NCBI GenBank assembly: GCA_022796475.1
Contig: JAAWIS010000029.1
Location: 1 to 38,440, forward strand
DNA: 38,440 nt
Source of the DNA: Lachnospiraceae bacterium
GTDB lineage: Bacteria > Bacillota > Clostridia > Lachnospirales > Lachnospiraceae
Direction of reading: 5' to 3'
Shown piece by piece: positions 1 through 6,103 of the stretch. A program made the position numbers and the translations under genes. The notes under the pieces are model-generated. The model had not been told where the DNA came from and did not search any database. It saw only the letters and a program-made list of their open reading frames with translations. Position 1 is the stretch's first letter; every line of letters begins with the position of its first letter.

Positions 1-150
1 TGTTCCAATTGCCGCTGTTCCAATCGCCGCTGTTCCGGTTGCCGCTGTTCCGGTTGCCGCTGTTCCAATCGCCGCTGTTCCGGTTGCCGCTGTTCCAATT
101 GCCGCTGTTCCGGTTGCCGCTGTTCCAATCGCCGCTGTTCCAAAGTCCGG
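1..150. repeat. 15-bp tandem repeat inside the coding region (nine units plus a degenerate one)
   Basis: Bases 1..135 are nine head-to-tail 15-mers with the frame TGTTCC-NNN-YGCCGC. The variable triplet is AAT or GGT followed by T or C, and a tenth degenerate unit lies at 136..150. The unit length is a multiple of three, so gain or loss of units changes the number of GNRNS/GDWNS pentapeptides on the minus strand without breaking the frame. The array continues beyond the left edge. Confidence 0.9.
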
Positions 151-481
151 TGCAACCTTTTCCCATGTTCACGATTTCAAGCAATTCAGCCCACGGGATT
201 TCACGCACGATTTCCAGCTTGTTTGTGCAACACTTATCACCTTCTTCTGCAATATCCCCATAGGCAATCACTTCCGCAACCTTATTTTCCGGGTTGAAAT
301 TGTAGTAATTGAAGCAATCAGCCGCCTTTTTACAGAAATGCATCCCACGCCCGCACCGGATCGGGGAAATATTTTCTTCAAATTTGCCGGGGCAAGTGTA
401 CTGTTTTGTGTTCCCGTTAGGGCTGCAAGTCCAATCAGGATTGAACACCTTGAACCCTTTAACAACTCCTGTTTCACTCAT
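1..481 (-). CDS. Phage-type protein with N-x-G pentapeptide repeats, partial at window edge
   Basis: The reading frame starts at ATG 481..479 behind a GAGG-type ribosome binding site and is open to base 1, so the C-terminus lies outside the window. The N-terminal ~110 residues begin MSETGVVKGFKVFNPDW and are rich in Cys, Phe and Asn (CGRGMHFC, DCFNYYNFNPENKVAEV). This matches a small domain common in Firmicutes prophages that I believe is called DUF7666; the label is from memory. It is followed by at least nine five-residue units of the types GNRNS, GDWNS and GNWNS. Such repeats often form a right-handed beta-helix, but a function is not known to me. It is the last visible gene of the leftward prophage operon. 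Confidence 0.8.
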   Translation of the reverse strand, partial: MSETGVVKGFKVFNPDWTCSPNGNTKQYTCPGKFEENISPIRCGRGMHFCKKAADCFNYYNFNPENKVAEVIAYGDIAEEGDKCCTNKLEIVREIPWAELLEIVNMGKGCTGLWNSGDWNSGNRNSGNWNSGNRNSGDWNSGNRNSGNRNSGDWNSGNWN

Positions 482-505
482 TTTCTTTATCCTCGCTTTC
501 TGCCA

Positions 506-925
506 TCAGGCAATTTCATTCAGTGGAACTTCAATCCCCGTGTATTCGGTGAACTTCACGGAAGAAATAAAGTAACTCCATTTTGATAACTTCACCGCAT
601 AGCCCCACGGGAAAACTCCATCCCGTAATCCCTGCATAACCCATTCTTTTGATTTCCCCATCAGTTTAGCGATAAGCGGCACGGGAACATTCACAACCCC
701 GTCATGCTGAACCGTTGCAGCGGTTTCAGAAAACTGGTTGAAATAATTCTCCTGAACTCCCAGCGCAAGGGCGATCTGCTTCTTGCGATCCTCTGCGGGT
801 TCATTCTTGCTGGAAAGATACTGACTGATAGAAGATTTACCAATCCCGGTAAGGTCTGAAAGTTTGGACTGACTGATACCCAAATCTTCCATCAGGTTTT
901 TCAATTTGTCTGCAAATTTCATCAT
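506..925 (-). CDS. XRE-family helix-turn-helix phage protein
   Basis: This 139-residue protein has an N-terminal lambda-repressor-like HTH (residues ~5-60; ISQSKLSDLTGIGKSSISQYL is the recognition region). A ~70-residue C-terminal part holds a second DNA-binding-like segment (LIAKLMGKSKEWVMQGLRDG). Two ATG codons in tandem (925 and 922) follow AAAGGATGAAGTGA. It sits in the leftward early operon between a broken small gene and the pentapeptide-repeat gene. It is probably a Cro-like or accessory regulator of the element; the targets are unknown. Confidence 0.82.
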   Translation of the reverse strand: MMKFADKLKNLMEDLGISQSKLSDLTGIGKSSISQYLSSKNEPAEDRKKQIALALGVQENYFNQFSETAATVQHDGVVNVPVPLIAKLMGKSKEWVMQGLRDGVFPWGYAVKLSKWSYFISSVKFTEYTGIEVPLNEIA

Positions 926-950
926 TCACTTCATCCTTTCTCTTTTCTGG

Positions 951-1144
951 TTAGTCCTGAATCATGGGACTTTTGTTGTACTGCTCCTGAACCTTGATCT
1001 GCCGCTTGTTGCCAGCAACATCACATTCCCACTGGACACGGAATTTTTTCCTGTGGCTTTCATACCATTCAGATATTCCCTTGCTTCTTCCGGGGAATCA
1101 AATTCAAGAACCTTCACGATGGCAGCAGCTAAAACTTTCTTCAT
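951..1144 (-). pseudogene. Small phage protein gene with a homopolymer frameshift
   Basis: From ATG 1144..1142 the frame encodes MKKVLAAAIVKVLEFDSPEE and continues to KATGK, then runs into a frame ending at 962 with low-complexity Ser/Arg residues. If one base is gained, or a -1 slip occurs, at the six-A run (1044..1049 as T on the plus strand), the frame continues KKFRVQWECDVAGNKRQIKV and stops at 951. That continuation looks like a normal charged phage protein of about 64 residues. It could be a one-base deletion, a sequencing error, or a programmed -1 shift at A_AAA_AAT. The start codon overlaps an upstream stop as TAATG. Confidence 0.6.
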
Positions 1145-1236
1145 TACACTTCACCATCCTCTGTTAAAATCTTGATTATTAGCTTCTCAGTCAAATCATT
1201 TAACAGATCAATGAAATATCCATTATTGTTTTCTTC

Positions 1237-1791
1237 TTAATTATTTTCTTGCTGTTTCTGAATATTAGGAACCTTCTGGACGTCAAGTCCTGCTTTCCTG
1301 AATAAATCAAGCACAATAGGAAGCCGTCTATTGTCACACCTTGCTATTGCTTTTCCAGCATCCAAGTAATCATCACTGGTAAGCGGTCTTGTTGGTTTGT
1401 ACTCCTGATCTTTTTCTGAAACTTCGTATTTTCCTGTTTTTCTGATTGCTGGAAGAACTTCCTCAAATATCCACCGTTCAAACTTTTCAGCGGAAGGCAG
1501 TTTACTGTGAGTAATCAGGCGGTATAAGTTCGGCTCTCCAATAAACTTCATCTTTACTTGCTGAACTGCCGGACTTCCGTCTGCTTTTGTTCCCGTCTGT
1601 ACCCCCAGGGGGTGAATTACCACCCAGGGTTCTCTACAATGCTGAATTAGTGCTTTCTTTGTATCTGCATACCCTAAAGCAGTAGCGACATCCTTACCAT
1701 AAAACCAAGGTTCATTATCAATGGTGATTGTCCTGACCTGCCCGAACTCTGGATTTTCAAAAATTTTCAGTTCGTCCATCATCTTCACCAT
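1237..1791 (-). CDS. Bro-N family phage antirepressor
   Basis: The Bro-N domain (residues ~8-115) is recognisable from FGQVRTITIDNEPWFYGKDV, ALGYADTKKA, PNLYRLITHSKLPSAEKFERW and the classic FEEVLPAIRKTG ending. Bro-N proteins are DNA-binding antirepressors or regulators of phages and other elements. A C-terminal tail of ~65 residues follows. The start is one of several ATGs after AAAAGGAAAGTG; 1791 or 1782 fit best. After the stop at 1237 the same frame stays open for 30 more codons and ends as TAATG on the next gene's start, so a C-terminal nonsense mutation is possible. Its 5' end overlaps the 53-residue gene upstream. Confidence 0.85.
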   Translation of the reverse strand: MVKMMDELKIFENPEFGQVRTITIDNEPWFYGKDVATALGYADTKKALIQHCREPWVVIHPLGVQTGTKADGSPAVQQVKMKFIGEPNLYRLITHSKLPSAEKFERWIFEEVLPAIRKTGKYEVSEKDQEYKPTRPLTSDDYLDAGKAIARCDNRRLPIVLDLFRKAGLDVQKVPNIQKQQENN

Positions 1792-1918
1792 CACTTTCCT
1801 TTTTATTGACGCCTGCCCTCGTTTCTACCAGACAGGTCAGATATCCCTTCTCAAACTCTGTCATATTTGGAAGAGCATCTGCCATTTTTGCAAGAATTTC
1901 TTTCTGTTTCTCTGACAT
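1757..1918 (-). CDS. Small phage protein, 53 residues
   Basis: ATG 1918..1916 follows a strong GGGGTGA site and opens a 53-codon frame starting MSEKQKEILAKMADALPNM and ending DDGRTENF, with the stop at 1757..1759. The helix-forming, charged composition and the overlap with the start of the Bro-N gene fit a compact phage operon. I do not recognise a function. The N-terminus resembles short helical proteins often seen beside regulators in clostridial prophages. Confidence 0.65.
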   Translation of the reverse strand: MSEKQKEILAKMADALPNMTEFEKGYLTCLVETRAGVNKKESDGEDDGRTENF

Positions 1919-1929
1919 ATTTTCACCCC

Positions 1930-2337
1930 TTACATTTTCGCCATAATGTCCCGGATCATGGAAACACCGGAATCACACGCCACATTGATTTTTACCTTGC
2001 CGCCTTTCTTGTAAGTCCCAATAACAATTTCCGTTTCAGGATCGAAGATCAGCGTTTCAAGATCGCTCTGCCCTCTTGTCAGTTTCAGGGCTTCCAGAAG
2101 GTAGTCACAAATAAGCTGCTTATGCTCGTAATCTGTCGGACGCTCCGCAACCAGTTCATAGTCTGAAATCTGCTTTTCGGTCAGGGGCTTCCCATAGTTG
2201 ATATAACCCCAAGCCATTTTTCCGATTGATTCCACCATCTGCCGGGTGTCAAAATTCACGATCCCAAGAATTGTCCCGTTGTCCGGGAATGTCCCGATTG
2301 ATACCGGGCGCATGATGCTATAATACTTATGTGCCAT
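1930..2337 (-). CDS. Conserved phage hypothetical protein
   Basis: The start at ATG 2337 (MAHKYYSIMRPVSIGTFP) is chosen because AAAGGAG lies at good spacing; a longer in-frame extension upstream lacks such a site. This gives 135 residues. The N-terminal half (NFDTRQMVESIGKMAWGYINY, then LTEKQISDYELV) resembles a small family common in Lachnospiraceae phages and conjugative elements. The C-terminal half is a short mixed alpha/beta segment (TEIVIGTYKKGGKVKINV). No catalytic motif is visible and I do not assign a function. Confidence 0.7.
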   Translation of the reverse strand: MAHKYYSIMRPVSIGTFPDNGTILGIVNFDTRQMVESIGKMAWGYINYGKPLTEKQISDYELVAERPTDYEHKQLICDYLLEALKLTRGQSDLETLIFDPETEIVIGTYKKGGKVKINVACDSGVSMIRDIMAKM

Positions 2338-2429
2338 ATCCCTTTCTCCTTTCTCTAACAGCCAGTTGCCAAGGTTCGCCGCACTCTGCATTTTCACGGG
2401 GTTATGACCGTCCTTGCCTGCATTACAGC

Positions 2430-2447
2430 GGGGTGTTGCAGCACCCC
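2430..2447. other. Short perfect hairpin in prophage operon leader
   Basis: GGGGTG, a six-base loop and CACCCC form a perfect six-base-pair stem in the ~140-bp gap between two leftward phage genes (2338..2477). No T-run follows on either strand, so it is a weak terminator candidate. It may instead affect translation or mRNA stability. The rest of that gap holds no convincing gene. Confidence 0.4.
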
Positions 2448-2477
2448 ATCTATATCAAAATCACTTCATCCTTCCGA

Positions 2478-2675
2478 TTATTCAAAAGTAAGGGTAATCA
2501 CCCCATCGTGCACGGAAATCTTACTGATTTCTTTTTCCATAATTTCATCAAATCCTTCTCTGTTTCTGTAATAACTCCCGTAGTGTGTCGTAGAAAATTC
2601 TATCCCAAACACTTTGATAGAAATGGTTATTTGCACTCCCTCAGAAATCCGATTAACAAAATCTTTAAATTTCAT
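2478..2675 (-). CDS. Small phage protein of unknown function
   Basis: This is a 65-residue frame from ATG 2675 (MKFKDFVNRISEGVQITISI) behind AAAGGTGG; a GTG at 2684 is possible but sits inside the ribosome binding site. The protein alternates charged and aromatic residues (TTHYGSYYRNREGFDEIMEKEI) and ends with a beta-strand-like VHDGVITLTFE. It lies directly downstream of the SprT-like gene. I do not recognise a family. Confidence 0.65.
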   Translation of the reverse strand: MKFKDFVNRISEGVQITISIKVFGIEFSTTHYGSYYRNREGFDEIMEKEISKISVHDGVITLTFE

Positions 2676-2702
2676 ATTTTCCACCTTTCCGGGAAGCGGC
2701 TT

Positions 2703-3365
2703 TTACTCCGCTTCCTCAAATTTCATTTCACAATCGCCACAAATCACATTTACTTCTTTTGTTGCTCTGATAATACAGCCACATCCGGGACAAATGTATT
2801 TCCGGGTTGACTGTTTAGCTTTGGACACTCCCGGAAGTTTCAGTTCCGGCTTCCTGAAAAGCTGAAATTTCTTGTCCTGCAAGCCGTCAACAAAGGCTTT
2901 CGCTTCCGGGTTCAGGCTTGTTTTCGTCCACCCGTATTTTGCATCCTTTTCAACGGTCAATCCGTGCTGTTCAGCAGCTTCCTTGTATTTCTTATTGTGG
3001 TAAGTCCCGCTTCTGGAAGTGTCCTGAACCCCCTGCTGCAAGTTCCAAAGATGAACCATTTCATGTAAGAGGGTTTCGGCAACATGTTCAAAAGGTCTTG
3101 CAAGGTGTTCAGCGCAAAGGTTGATTTCATAGAACCCTTCATTTTTCATAGCTTCCACTTCTTCCGGCTTCATTTCGGAAATCGCTTTCGGCTCTTTGTT
3201 GCTCCAAGCCTTCCATGCGGTACACCACCCATAAGCCCCTTTTGTTGTGTCCTGGCTTACGGTGATGATTGGCTTTTGAAGTTCACCGCCGTAAAACTTT
3301 TCATTGAACTTTGAAAATAAATTTTCAAGTTTGTCGATAATCGGTTTCAAACTCTGCTCTGCCAT
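2703..3365 (-). CDS. SprT-like zinc metalloprotease domain protein
   Basis: The 220-residue protein carries HEMVH at residues 101-105, the zinc-binding and catalytic motif of SprT/Spartan-like proteins, inside an ~150-residue domain (ETLLHEMVHLWNLQQG). The C-terminus holds a zinc ribbon with two CxxC-type pairs (CPGCGC and CGDC). SprT-like proteins are often carried by phages and conjugative elements of Firmicutes. The substrate is unknown; a role with DNA-protein complexes is known only for the eukaryotic relatives. It is the first gene of the leftward operon, directly after the repressor-controlled promoter. Confidence 0.88.
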   Translation of the reverse strand: MAEQSLKPIIDKLENLFSKFNEKFYGGELQKPIITVSQDTTKGAYGWCTAWKAWSNKEPKAISEMKPEEVEAMKNEGFYEINLCAEHLARPFEHVAETLLHEMVHLWNLQQGVQDTSRSGTYHNKKYKEAAEQHGLTVEKDAKYGWTKTSLNPEAKAFVDGLQDKKFQLFRKPELKLPGVSKAKQSTRKYICPGCGCIIRATKEVNVICGDCEMKFEEAE

Positions 3366-3394
3366 GATCTATTTCATACCTCCTTTCTTATATT

Positions 3395-3479
3395 TGTTGC
3401 TATACCACTATTATATGTTGATAATCACCTTTTGTCAAGTATTTTTTGTGGTTATTCCACATTTTGTTGACAGACCACA
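3395..3479. promoter_or_regulatory. Three 15-bp operator-like dyads in the divergent control region
   Basis: Three related 15-mers are present: O1 3395..3409 (minus AGTGGTATAGCAACA), O2 3447..3461 (minus TGTGGAATAACCACA, near-perfect palindrome) and O3 3465..3479 (minus TGTGGTCTGTCAACA). O1 overlaps the start region of the leftward promoter, O2 lies between the two -35 boxes, and O3 covers the rightward -35 box. The layout is what a lambdoid-type repressor switch needs. The likely ligand is the adjacent XRE repressor; binding is inferred, not shown. Confidence 0.7.
3410..3438 (-). promoter_or_regulatory. Leftward early promoter of the prophage operon
   Basis: On the minus strand TTGACA (3438..3433), a 17-bp spacer and TATAAT (3415..3410) form a perfect sigma-A promoter. 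It points at the SprT-like gene and the rest of the leftward operon. Operator-like dyad O1 (3395..3409) abuts the -10 element on its downstream side. Confidence 0.85.
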
Positions 3480-3495
3480 TTTTAAGCGTTATAAT
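3467..3495 (+). promoter_or_regulatory. Rightward promoter of the repressor gene
   Basis: TTGACA (3467..3472), a 17-bp spacer and TATAAT (3490..3495) form a perfect sigma-A promoter on the plus strand, about 20 bp before the repressor start. Operator-like O3 covers its -35 box, which implies autoregulation of the repressor. Confidence 0.85.
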
Positions 3496-3514
3496 TAGTA
3501 ACAGAAAGGTGGTG

Positions 3515-3889
3515 ATGATTTTGAAAGACCGGATTAAAAAACTAAGAAAGGAGTTAGATTTAACACAGCAAGAATTTGCTGACAAATTAGGGGTAAGCAG
3601 AAACAATATTGCCAGTTATGAAACAGGGAAAAGTAATTTAGGTGATACTGCCATTTCTTTAATCTGCACCAAATTCAATGTCAATGAAGAATGGCTTCGG
3701 GACGGAACAGGAGAGATGTTCATAAAGCAATCACCGGATGAGCAGATTGCAACATTTATAGGTGGGCTGCTTAAAGATGAAGAAGATTCGTTTAAACGTC
3801 GGCTGATCTCAGGGCTGTGTGAGTTAGATGATGATGGCTGGAGAATCCTAGAGCAATTTATCGATTCCATCCAAAAGAAAAAAGGCTAG
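3515..3889 (+). CDS. XRE-family repressor of the prophage (cI-like, no autocleavage domain)
   Basis: This 124-residue protein has an N-terminal HTH (residues ~5-65: LDLTQQEFADKLGVSRNNIA, YETGKSNL) and the WLRDGTGEMF segment typical of clostridial phage repressors. A short helical C-terminus follows (LDDDGWRILEQFIDSIQKKK). The start is ATG 3515 or TTG 3521, both behind AAAGGTGG; TTG has the better spacing. It lacks the S24 peptidase domain that lets cI or LexA self-cleave, so SOS induction would need another route. Its last codons also encode the T-run of a terminator on the opposite strand. Confidence 0.85.
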   Translation: MILKDRIKKLRKELDLTQQEFADKLGVSRNNIASYETGKSNLGDTAISLICTKFNVNEEWLRDGTGEMFIKQSPDEQIATFIGGLLKDEEDSFKRRLISGLCELDDDGWRILEQFIDSIQKKKG

Positions 3890-3903
3890 GTCTTACCCTA
3901 GCC
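3873..3903 (-). terminator. Intrinsic terminator of the SOS-controlled small gene
   Basis: Read on the minus strand, GGCTAGG, a six-base loop and CCTAGCC are followed directly by TTTTTTCTTTT. This is a textbook intrinsic terminator ending the 33-residue gene. It overlaps the stop codon and last codons of the convergent repressor gene. Confidence 0.85.
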
Positions 3904-3994
3904 CTAATAATGCTTTAATATAGCAGAAAATCAGCTTTAAGCAACGGTCATCTGCTTTATCAAGCAACTCAATAATGAGTTGTTTATAGTCCAT
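3893..3994 (-). CDS. SOS-controlled 33-residue small protein, antirepressor candidate
   Basis: ATG 3994..3992 follows GAGGGTGAG and opens a 33-codon frame (MDYKQLIIELLDKADDRCLK, then a hydrophobic LIFCYIKALLGLG), with stop TTA 3893..3895. It has its own promoter with an embedded LexA box and its own terminator, so it forms a complete unit of about 165 nt. Short helical proteins of this look (hydrophobic, ending in a Tyr/Phe-rich helix) are frequent beside regulators in clostridial prophages. Function is unknown to me. Convergence with a repressor that cannot self-cleave suggests an SOS-induced antirepressor or a type I-like toxin; both are inference. Confidence 0.72.
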   Translation of the reverse strand: MDYKQLIIELLDKADDRCLKLIFCYIKALLGLG

Positions 3995-4042
3995 GCTTCT
4001 CACCCTCTATGTAGCCGCACGTTCTATGGTAGCGATACAAAA

Positions 4043-4071
4043 ATTATAGCAAACATATGTTCGATTGTCAA
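4043..4071 (-). promoter_or_regulatory. Perfect sigma-A promoter with embedded LexA box
   Basis: On the minus strand TTGACA (4071..4066), a 17-bp spacer and TATAAT (4048..4043) drive the 33-residue gene about 50 bp downstream. The spacer contains CGAACATATGTTTG (4063..4050), which matches the Gram-positive LexA (DinR) consensus CGAACRNRYGTTYG at every fixed position. LexA bound there would block both core elements, so expression is expected only after DNA damage. Confidence 0.88.
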
Positions 4072-4327
4072 GATAGACGACTACAATGAAGGTGGAAGAT
4101 AAATCCAAGATAACACCAAGATGGTTCAAGTTGCGGTTCAAGTTAAAAACCGCATAAAATCAAGGAAATTCAAGATGCACCAAGTTACTTCTAACTTCTA
4201 AGCAAAAAGAAGAAATCATCATAATTTATGATGAAAATTAAAAATAAATATAGTAATAAATAACTGGTTTATCTTGAACTACTTGTACTTTGAAAAGTTT
4301 ATTTCAAAAATAAGAAGGGAGATTATT
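4072..4327. other. Non-coding stretch between SOS promoter and membrane-protein gene
   Basis: This is about 255 bp of AT-rich sequence without a supportable gene. It contains a short direct repeat (GGTTCAAGTT twice within 25 bp around 4122..4145). I see no clear promoter for the downstream membrane protein and no stable hairpin. Confidence 0.5.
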
Positions 4328-4918
4328 ATGTTGCTTGCAAATACAACAAATTCTGTTAGTTCGGCGAATTTTCCCGAATGGCTGCCGCCATTGATTATAA
4401 TCCCGGTTATGGTTCTAATTGTGCTAATGATTAGAAAATCCCGGAAAAGAGCAAAAGCCAACAGAGAATCTATCCGACAAAGTGGAATTTTATCTTATAC
4501 CGCATTTCATCATGTGGACGGACTACAGATTCCAGAAAATACCTTATGTGAAATTAAATCTTTTTCGGATAGAATTGAATTCAAAGCTGGGACAACCAGC
4601 ATCAAGCTGTCACGGGAAAAAATTACTGATATGTCCATTAAGACGGATGTTGAAATTCAAAAACAGACTGTTTCAAGTGTTGGCGGTGCAATCGCCGGGA
4701 GCGTGATGTTTGGAACTTTAGGGGCAATAATCGGAGGAAGGGCAAAAAATAAAAAGGTGAAAACCACTACCCAATATTTGATTATTACCTATACCGGGGA
4801 ACAAGGGGATTTGAAATATATTGGTTTTGATATTAAAAATAACCCCCCTTCAGCGTCAAAACTGGTTAAAGAATTCCGTGAACTGAATACAAATTCAGGG
4901 GTTCAAATCGAACTATGA
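4328..4918 (+). CDS. Small membrane protein with glycine-rich segment
   Basis: The start at ATG 4328 (MLLANTTNSVSSANFPEW) follows AAGAAGGGAG at good spacing; an 18-codon in-frame extension upstream is unlikely to be used. This gives 196 residues. One transmembrane helix is clear at residues ~20-36 (PLIIIPVMVLIVLMI), followed by a basic stretch. A Gly-rich segment (SVGGAIAGSVMFGTLGAIIGG) could be a second membrane-active or hairpin region. A charged cytoplasmic part lies between and after. It sits between repressor and integrase in the position of lysogenic-conversion genes. Superinfection exclusion is possible but unproven. Confidence 0.75.
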   Translation: MLLANTTNSVSSANFPEWLPPLIIIPVMVLIVLMIRKSRKRAKANRESIRQSGILSYTAFHHVDGLQIPENTLCEIKSFSDRIEFKAGTTSIKLSREKITDMSIKTDVEIQKQTVSSVGGAIAGSVMFGTLGAIIGGRAKNKKVKTTTQYLIITYTGEQGDLKYIGFDIKNNPPSASKLVKEFRELNTNSGVQIEL

Positions 4919-4929
4919 GAACAAAAAAT

Positions 4930-4957
4930 TCCCGCCAGTGCTGCAACACAAGCGGGA
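4930..4957. other. Hairpin after the membrane-protein gene
   Basis: TCCCGC and GCGGGA form a six-base-pair stem around a 16-base loop, 12 bp after the stop codon. No T-run follows, so it is a weak terminator. The loop shares the 12-mer GTGCTGCAACAC with the hairpin at 2430..2447 (there read on the minus strand). Confidence 0.45.
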
Positions 4958-4972
4958 TGTGACCTATAATTC

Positions 4973-5025
4973 AGGATGAAGTGATATTATAGGCAAACCA
5001 CATTCTTATGATACCACTTCATCCT
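4973..5025. repeat. 11-bp inverted repeat upstream of the integrase
   Basis: AGGATGAAGTG (4973..4983) and CACTTCATCCT (5015..5025) are a perfect inverted repeat separated by 31 bp. The 10-bp core GGATGAAGTG also occurs on the minus strand at 927..936 and 2462..2471. A TATAAT at 4965..4970 suggests an integrase promoter here. The pair could be integrase arm sites or an operator; neither is demonstrated. Confidence 0.5.
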
Positions 5026-5053
5026 TCCAAAATCAAGGAAAGGATGACATTTT

Positions 5054-6055
5054 ATGAAGTTACCTAATGGGTATGGTACGGTGACTAAGCTATCAGGGAA
5101 TCGCCGCAAACCATACGTTGTGAAGGAAGGTATATCCGGGAAGCAGAAGCCCATAGGATATACCACCACACGGGAAGAAGGGCTTATCCTTCTCGCTCAA
5201 TACAATAACGATCCGTGGGACATACAGACGGACAAAATCACGTTTCAGGAATTATATAGCTTGTGGCTGGAAAAGCGGGCTGTCAAGTTGGGGGCTTCAA
5301 ACCAAAGTTCCTTGAAGTCAGCATATAAGCATTGTGTGAAGCTGGAAAAGATGAAATATAAGCAGATCAAATCATATCAAATGCAAGATTGCATTGATTC
5401 ATGTGGCTGCGGGTACTCCACGCAAGGGGCGATCAAAAATCTGTTTGGGCATCTTGACCGTTTCGCTATGGAACTGGACATAATTTCAAAGTGTTGTTCC
5501 GATCTGCTTACCTCTGCGCCGATACCGGAAACAACAAAGGAAATTTTCACGGATGAAGAAGTTGCCCGGATATGGGACAACCAGAAATTGGAATGGGCTG
5601 ATTCTGTCCTGTTCTTCCTTTATACCGGGTTCAGAATTTCGGAAATGATAGACCTGAAAACGGAAACGGTTGACCTTAAAGCCGGGACAATCACCGGGGG
5701 AACAAAGACCGCTGCCGGGAAAAATCGCCTTGTCCCCATCCATTCAAAAATTCAAAGCATTGTTCAAAATAGGGCTGGACAATCGAAAAGCGGGTATCTG
5801 TTTGAATATAACGGGAAAAAGCTGAACCAGACACAATATAGGGAGTTTTGGGCGGGCATCATGGATAAGCTGGAAATGCGACATACCCCGCATGAGTGCC
5901 GCCACACTTTCCGAAGCCGCCTTGATTCTGCCGGGGCAAATAAGGTCTGCATTGACCGGATCATGGGGCATAAATCAAAGGGGACAGGTGAACGGGTTTA
6001 CACCCACAAAAATATAGAAGAACTCAAAATGAACATTGAACTGATAACAAATTAG
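5054..6055 (+). CDS. int: Tyrosine recombinase (integrase)
   Basis: This 333-residue protein has an N-terminal basic region, a SAM-like core-binding domain (~60-150) and a C-terminal catalytic domain. The active-site set is complete: Arg194 (TGFRISE), Lys218 (GGTK), His280 and Arg283 (HECRHTF), His306 (MGHKS) and the nucleophile Tyr316 (RVYTH). The family carries out site-specific integration and excision of phages and integrative elements. The start ATG follows AAAGGATGACATTTT. It is the last gene of the element on this side and ends in a strong terminator, so the attachment site is probably in the gap to the right. Confidence 0.93.
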   Translation: MKLPNGYGTVTKLSGNRRKPYVVKEGISGKQKPIGYTTTREEGLILLAQYNNDPWDIQTDKITFQELYSLWLEKRAVKLGASNQSSLKSAYKHCVKLEKMKYKQIKSYQMQDCIDSCGCGYSTQGAIKNLFGHLDRFAMELDIISKCCSDLLTSAPIPETTKEIFTDEEVARIWDNQKLEWADSVLFFLYTGFRISEMIDLKTETVDLKAGTITGGTKTAAGKNRLVPIHSKIQSIVQNRAGQSKSGYLFEYNGKKLNQTQYREFWAGIMDKLEMRHTPHECRHTFRSRLDSAGANKVCIDRIMGHKSKGTGERVYTHKNIEELKMNIELITN

Positions 6056-6065
6056 TAACAAAAAA

Positions 6066-6103
6066 GCCCCGTATTGCCGAAAAATCAAGCAATACGGGGC
6101 TTT
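6066..6103 (+). terminator. Integrase terminator
   Basis: GCCCCGTATTGC (6066..6077) pairs perfectly with GCAATACGGGGC (6089..6100) and is followed by TTT. A-rich sequence precedes it, so it may also stop leftward transcripts leaving the glycan locus. Confidence 0.85.

Noticed and set aside
1-150. CRISPR-like array from the regular short repeats
   Set aside because: Units are only 15 bp with no spacers, and they encode a regular pentapeptide on the minus strand.
9-263. Plus-strand reading frame rich in PLFQS/PLFRL repeats
   Set aside because: It is the antisense of the 15-bp repeat; the minus-strand frame has a real N-terminal domain and a ribosome binding site.
2338-2397. N-terminal extension of the phage protein starting at 2337
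   Set aside because: The extension lacks a ribosome binding site, while AAAGGAG is well placed for ATG 2337.
4274-4327. Upstream start for the membrane protein
   Set aside because: It has no ribosome binding site; ATG 4328 has AAGAAGGGAG and makes a normal membrane-protein N-terminus.
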